Shown here one piece after another: positions 22,375 through 23,529 of a stretch of 23,529 bases of DNA; positions within the stretch are counted from its first letter, which is position 1; the number at the start of each line of letters is the position of its first letter. The position numbers and the translations under genes were made by a program. The notes under the pieces are model-generated. The model searched no databases. It worked only from the letters and a program-made list of their open reading frames with translations, and was not told the DNA's origin. The stretch spans positions 1 through 23,529 of the forward strand of contig DAPV01000069.1 of NCBI GenBank assembly GCA_002502625.1, given 5' to 3'. The stretch is from Euryarchaeota archaeon UBA125. GTDB lineage: Archaea; Thermoplasmatota; Poseidoniia; Poseidoniales; Thalassarchaeaceae.

Positions 22375-23406
22375 ATGACAGACACCATAACTGTAATTTT
22401 GTCAATAACATTCCTCGTTGGTTTTCTGTGGTTCCTCTCTCCCTTCTACTTACCCATACTGGGTAAAAATCTCGTTAAGTTGGACATATCGAGTCAACTG
22501 TCAAAATCTAAACTCCGAGAGAATAGCATAGTTTTGGATAATGGACGTACTGCTTGGTATTTAGAAAGAATGAACAACCAACAGGCCAAAGAAAAACCAC
22601 TCGTAATTGTACCTGGACTTAGCGTCTACATGCGCTTTATGGGAGTACAAATGGCGGATTTGCTCAAACTTATTCCCAATCGAAGAATAATCATTTTTGA
22701 ATTACCATATCACGGAAAACGAGCATCGATGAATGAGAATTTTGTTGAACCTGGATGTTCACTTGATGCAATGACAGCTTGCTTAGAGAGATTTTTGACC
22801 AAGATTGGATTAACCGAATCATTCGATCTAATGGGATACTCACTAGGGGGATCAATAGCAACTAATTATGCGGTTAGGAACCCAAGTCATGTCAATCGAT
22901 TGGTATTACTCGCACCATATTACTACAACGAAGCAACAACTGAGAGTTACAACACATTGTTTGAGTCCAAACAATGGAGCAGTCTTGCCGCATGGGAGGG
23001 GCGTGAAGAAATGCAGAATTGGTTTCAGGATGGGCTTGGCTTAGTAGATGAGGACATGTTGCCTAGTTTCATCATGAGTGGCCTTGCAGCCTTACGTTCT
23101 GAATATTATCCTGAGGGACATTGGGTGAAATTTTATGACCAACTTTATGTCGACTGCTCATCAACAAAGCACTTCCTTGAGGATAACAAAGCGAGTCTTG
23201 CGGCACTCTCTAGTCCTGTGCTTGTTCTCGCAGCTACAACAGATAAAATCTGCGATTGCGATAAACTTGCTAACCTAAAGAGTATTTTCAATCCCGATTT
23301 ATTCAACATCAAGAACCTTGATGCAGGTCATTACTTCGCACCAAAAGGCCAAACATTATTCGAAGTAGCTGCAGAAGACACTGCAACCTTCCTGAACCGT
23401 TCCTGA
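22375..23406 (+). CDS. Membrane-anchored alpha/beta hydrolase
   Basis: Serine hydrolase of the alpha/beta fold, possibly an esterase or lipase. An N-terminal membrane helix (residues about 5-28 from ATG 22375) precedes the domain. VPGLS (79-83) holds the oxyanion turn, GYSLGG (154-159) the nucleophile S156, ATTDKI (287-292) the acid D290 and DAGHYF (316-321) the base H319. The layout recalls ABHD6-like monoacylglycerol lipases, but the substrate is unknown. Alternative starts are GTG 22360 and ATG 22363. The last five codons and stop lie inside the 23-bp repeat, so the end of the protein is set by the cassette boundary. It is the sole gene of the right module. Confidence 0.88.
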   Translation: MTDTITVILSITFLVGFLWFLSPFYLPILGKNLVKLDISSQLSKSKLRENSIVLDNGRTAWYLERMNNQQAKEKPLVIVPGLSVYMRFMGVQMADLLKLIPNRRIIIFELPYHGKRASMNENFVEPGCSLDAMTACLERFLTKIGLTESFDLMGYSLGGSIATNYAVRNPSHVNRLVLLAPYYYNEATTESYNTLFESKQWSSLAAWEGREEMQNWFQDGLGLVDEDMLPSFIMSGLAALRSEYYPEGHWVKFYDQLYVDCSSTKHFLEDNKASLAALSSPVLVLAATTDKICDCDKLANLKSIFNPDLFNIKNLDAGHYFAPKGQTLFEVAAEDTATFLNRS

Positions 23407-23412
23407 AAGTGG
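23390..23412 (+). repeat. 23-bp direct repeat, right copy
   Basis: Identical to 21380-21402. It covers the C-terminal codons and TGA stop of the hydrolase and runs straight into the trailer of tRNA-Glu. TCCTGAA occurs twice with an 11-base period. Confidence 0.85.
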
Positions 23413-23474
23413 CAAAAAACCTCACCCTTACACGGCTTTACGTGCAATGAAAATGGGTTTGGTGCTGATACCGG
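23407..23474 (-). repeat. tRNA-Glu 3' end plus trailer (att-like site, right copy)
   Basis: The intact partner of 22251-22318. Read from the tRNA, it comprises the last 15 bases of the gene, a 34-base trailer, and the block GTGAGGTTTTTTG, whose T6 is a plausible archaeal terminator of the tRNA transcript. Confidence 0.8.
23414..23419 (-). terminator. T6 terminator of tRNA-Glu
   Basis: On the minus strand, GTGAGG is followed by TTTTTT and then GCC, about 40 bases after the tRNA 3' end. Oligo-T tracts are the usual archaeal termination signal, and the T6 is preserved in the left copy. Confidence 0.5.
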
Positions 23475-23529
23475 GATTTGAACCCGGGTCGACGGATCGA
23501 GAGTCCGACATGATGGACCGAACTACACC
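23460..23529 (-). tRNA. tRNA-Glu (anticodon CTC), 5' end cut by the window edge
   Basis: On the minus strand the sequence holds a truncated D arm, an anticodon arm with loop CTCTCGA (anticodon CTC), the variable loop, a CCGGG-TTCAAAT-CCCGG T arm, the acceptor 3' strand TATCAGC, discriminator A and encoded CCA (23462-23460). The 5' acceptor strand lies beyond the window. The first anticodon-stem pair appears to be a U-U mismatch. Its 3' end is the target of the neighbouring repeats. Confidence 0.9.

Noticed and set aside
21227..23529. Integrase or transposase gene for the cassette locus
   Set aside because: Both genes here have clear other domains (GIY-YIG nuclease, alpha/beta hydrolase); no tyrosine recombinase, serine recombinase or DDE motif was found in the window.

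Overview
The window most likely comes from a planktonic archaeon of the Marine Group II / Candidatus Poseidoniales type (Thermoplasmatota). The archaeal signs are a tRNA-Tyr with a C1-G72 pair and an intron after position 37 that fits a bulge-helix-bulge, an FtsZ, a PGF-CTERM-like sorting tail, and GGTGA-type ribosome binding sites. The lineage is inferred from gene content and protein style (acidic secreted proteins, WW-like C-terminal tails, a short cofactor-dependent phosphoglycerate mutase); no marker gene in the window proves it. The window is almost fully coding and has no gene-free stretch over 300 bases.

Layout. Bases 1-102 hold an intron-containing tRNA-Tyr (minus). Then come ftsZ (plus) and a secreted PGF-CTERM-type protein (plus). 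A minus-strand run from 8857 down to 2315 looks like one operon: a membrane-anchored M14 carboxypeptidase, a sodium:neurotransmitter-type symporter, the bifunctional NAD(P)H-hydrate repair enzyme Nnr, a membrane coiled-coil protein and a GtrA-like protein. Divergent from it are an MscS channel and a phosphoglycerate mutase (plus). Next are a small membrane protein (minus), a PutP-like symporter with a large extra C-terminal domain (plus), a degenerate kinase-like membrane protein (minus), a plus operon of HAD phosphatase, polyprenyl diphosphate synthase and Nudix hydrolase, a DUF354 glycosyltransferase-like protein (minus), and a plus operon of RidA, a small membrane protein and phosphomannomutase. 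The latter ends at two tandem hairpins facing a multi-pass membrane protein (minus) whose base composition is clearly richer in G+C.

The right end, about 21380-23529, is the accessory part. A tRNA-Glu(CTC) gene, cut by the window edge, lies on the minus strand. Its last 15 bases, plus 53 bases of trailer including the T6 terminator, are repeated without gaps about 1.16 kb away at 22251-22318. A 23-base repeat links 21380-21402 with 23390-23412, and a 22-base imperfect repeat starts both modules (21401-21422 and 22317-22338). These repeats frame two single-gene modules: a GIY-YIG nuclease with a CCHC zinc knuckle, and a membrane-anchored alpha/beta hydrolase. I read this as a tRNA-anchored, layered cassette locus. 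No recombinase is visible in the window.

How the genes may work together (inference): the exported carboxypeptidase would free amino acids from peptides and the co-transcribed symporter would import them. PutP-like uptake and MscS efflux suggest management of proline or other osmolytes. Polyprenyl diphosphate synthase, HAD phosphatase, GtrA-like protein, DUF354 protein and phosphomannomutase together point to lipid-linked sugar and surface glycan synthesis, consistent with the many N-glycosylation sequons in the secreted proteins.
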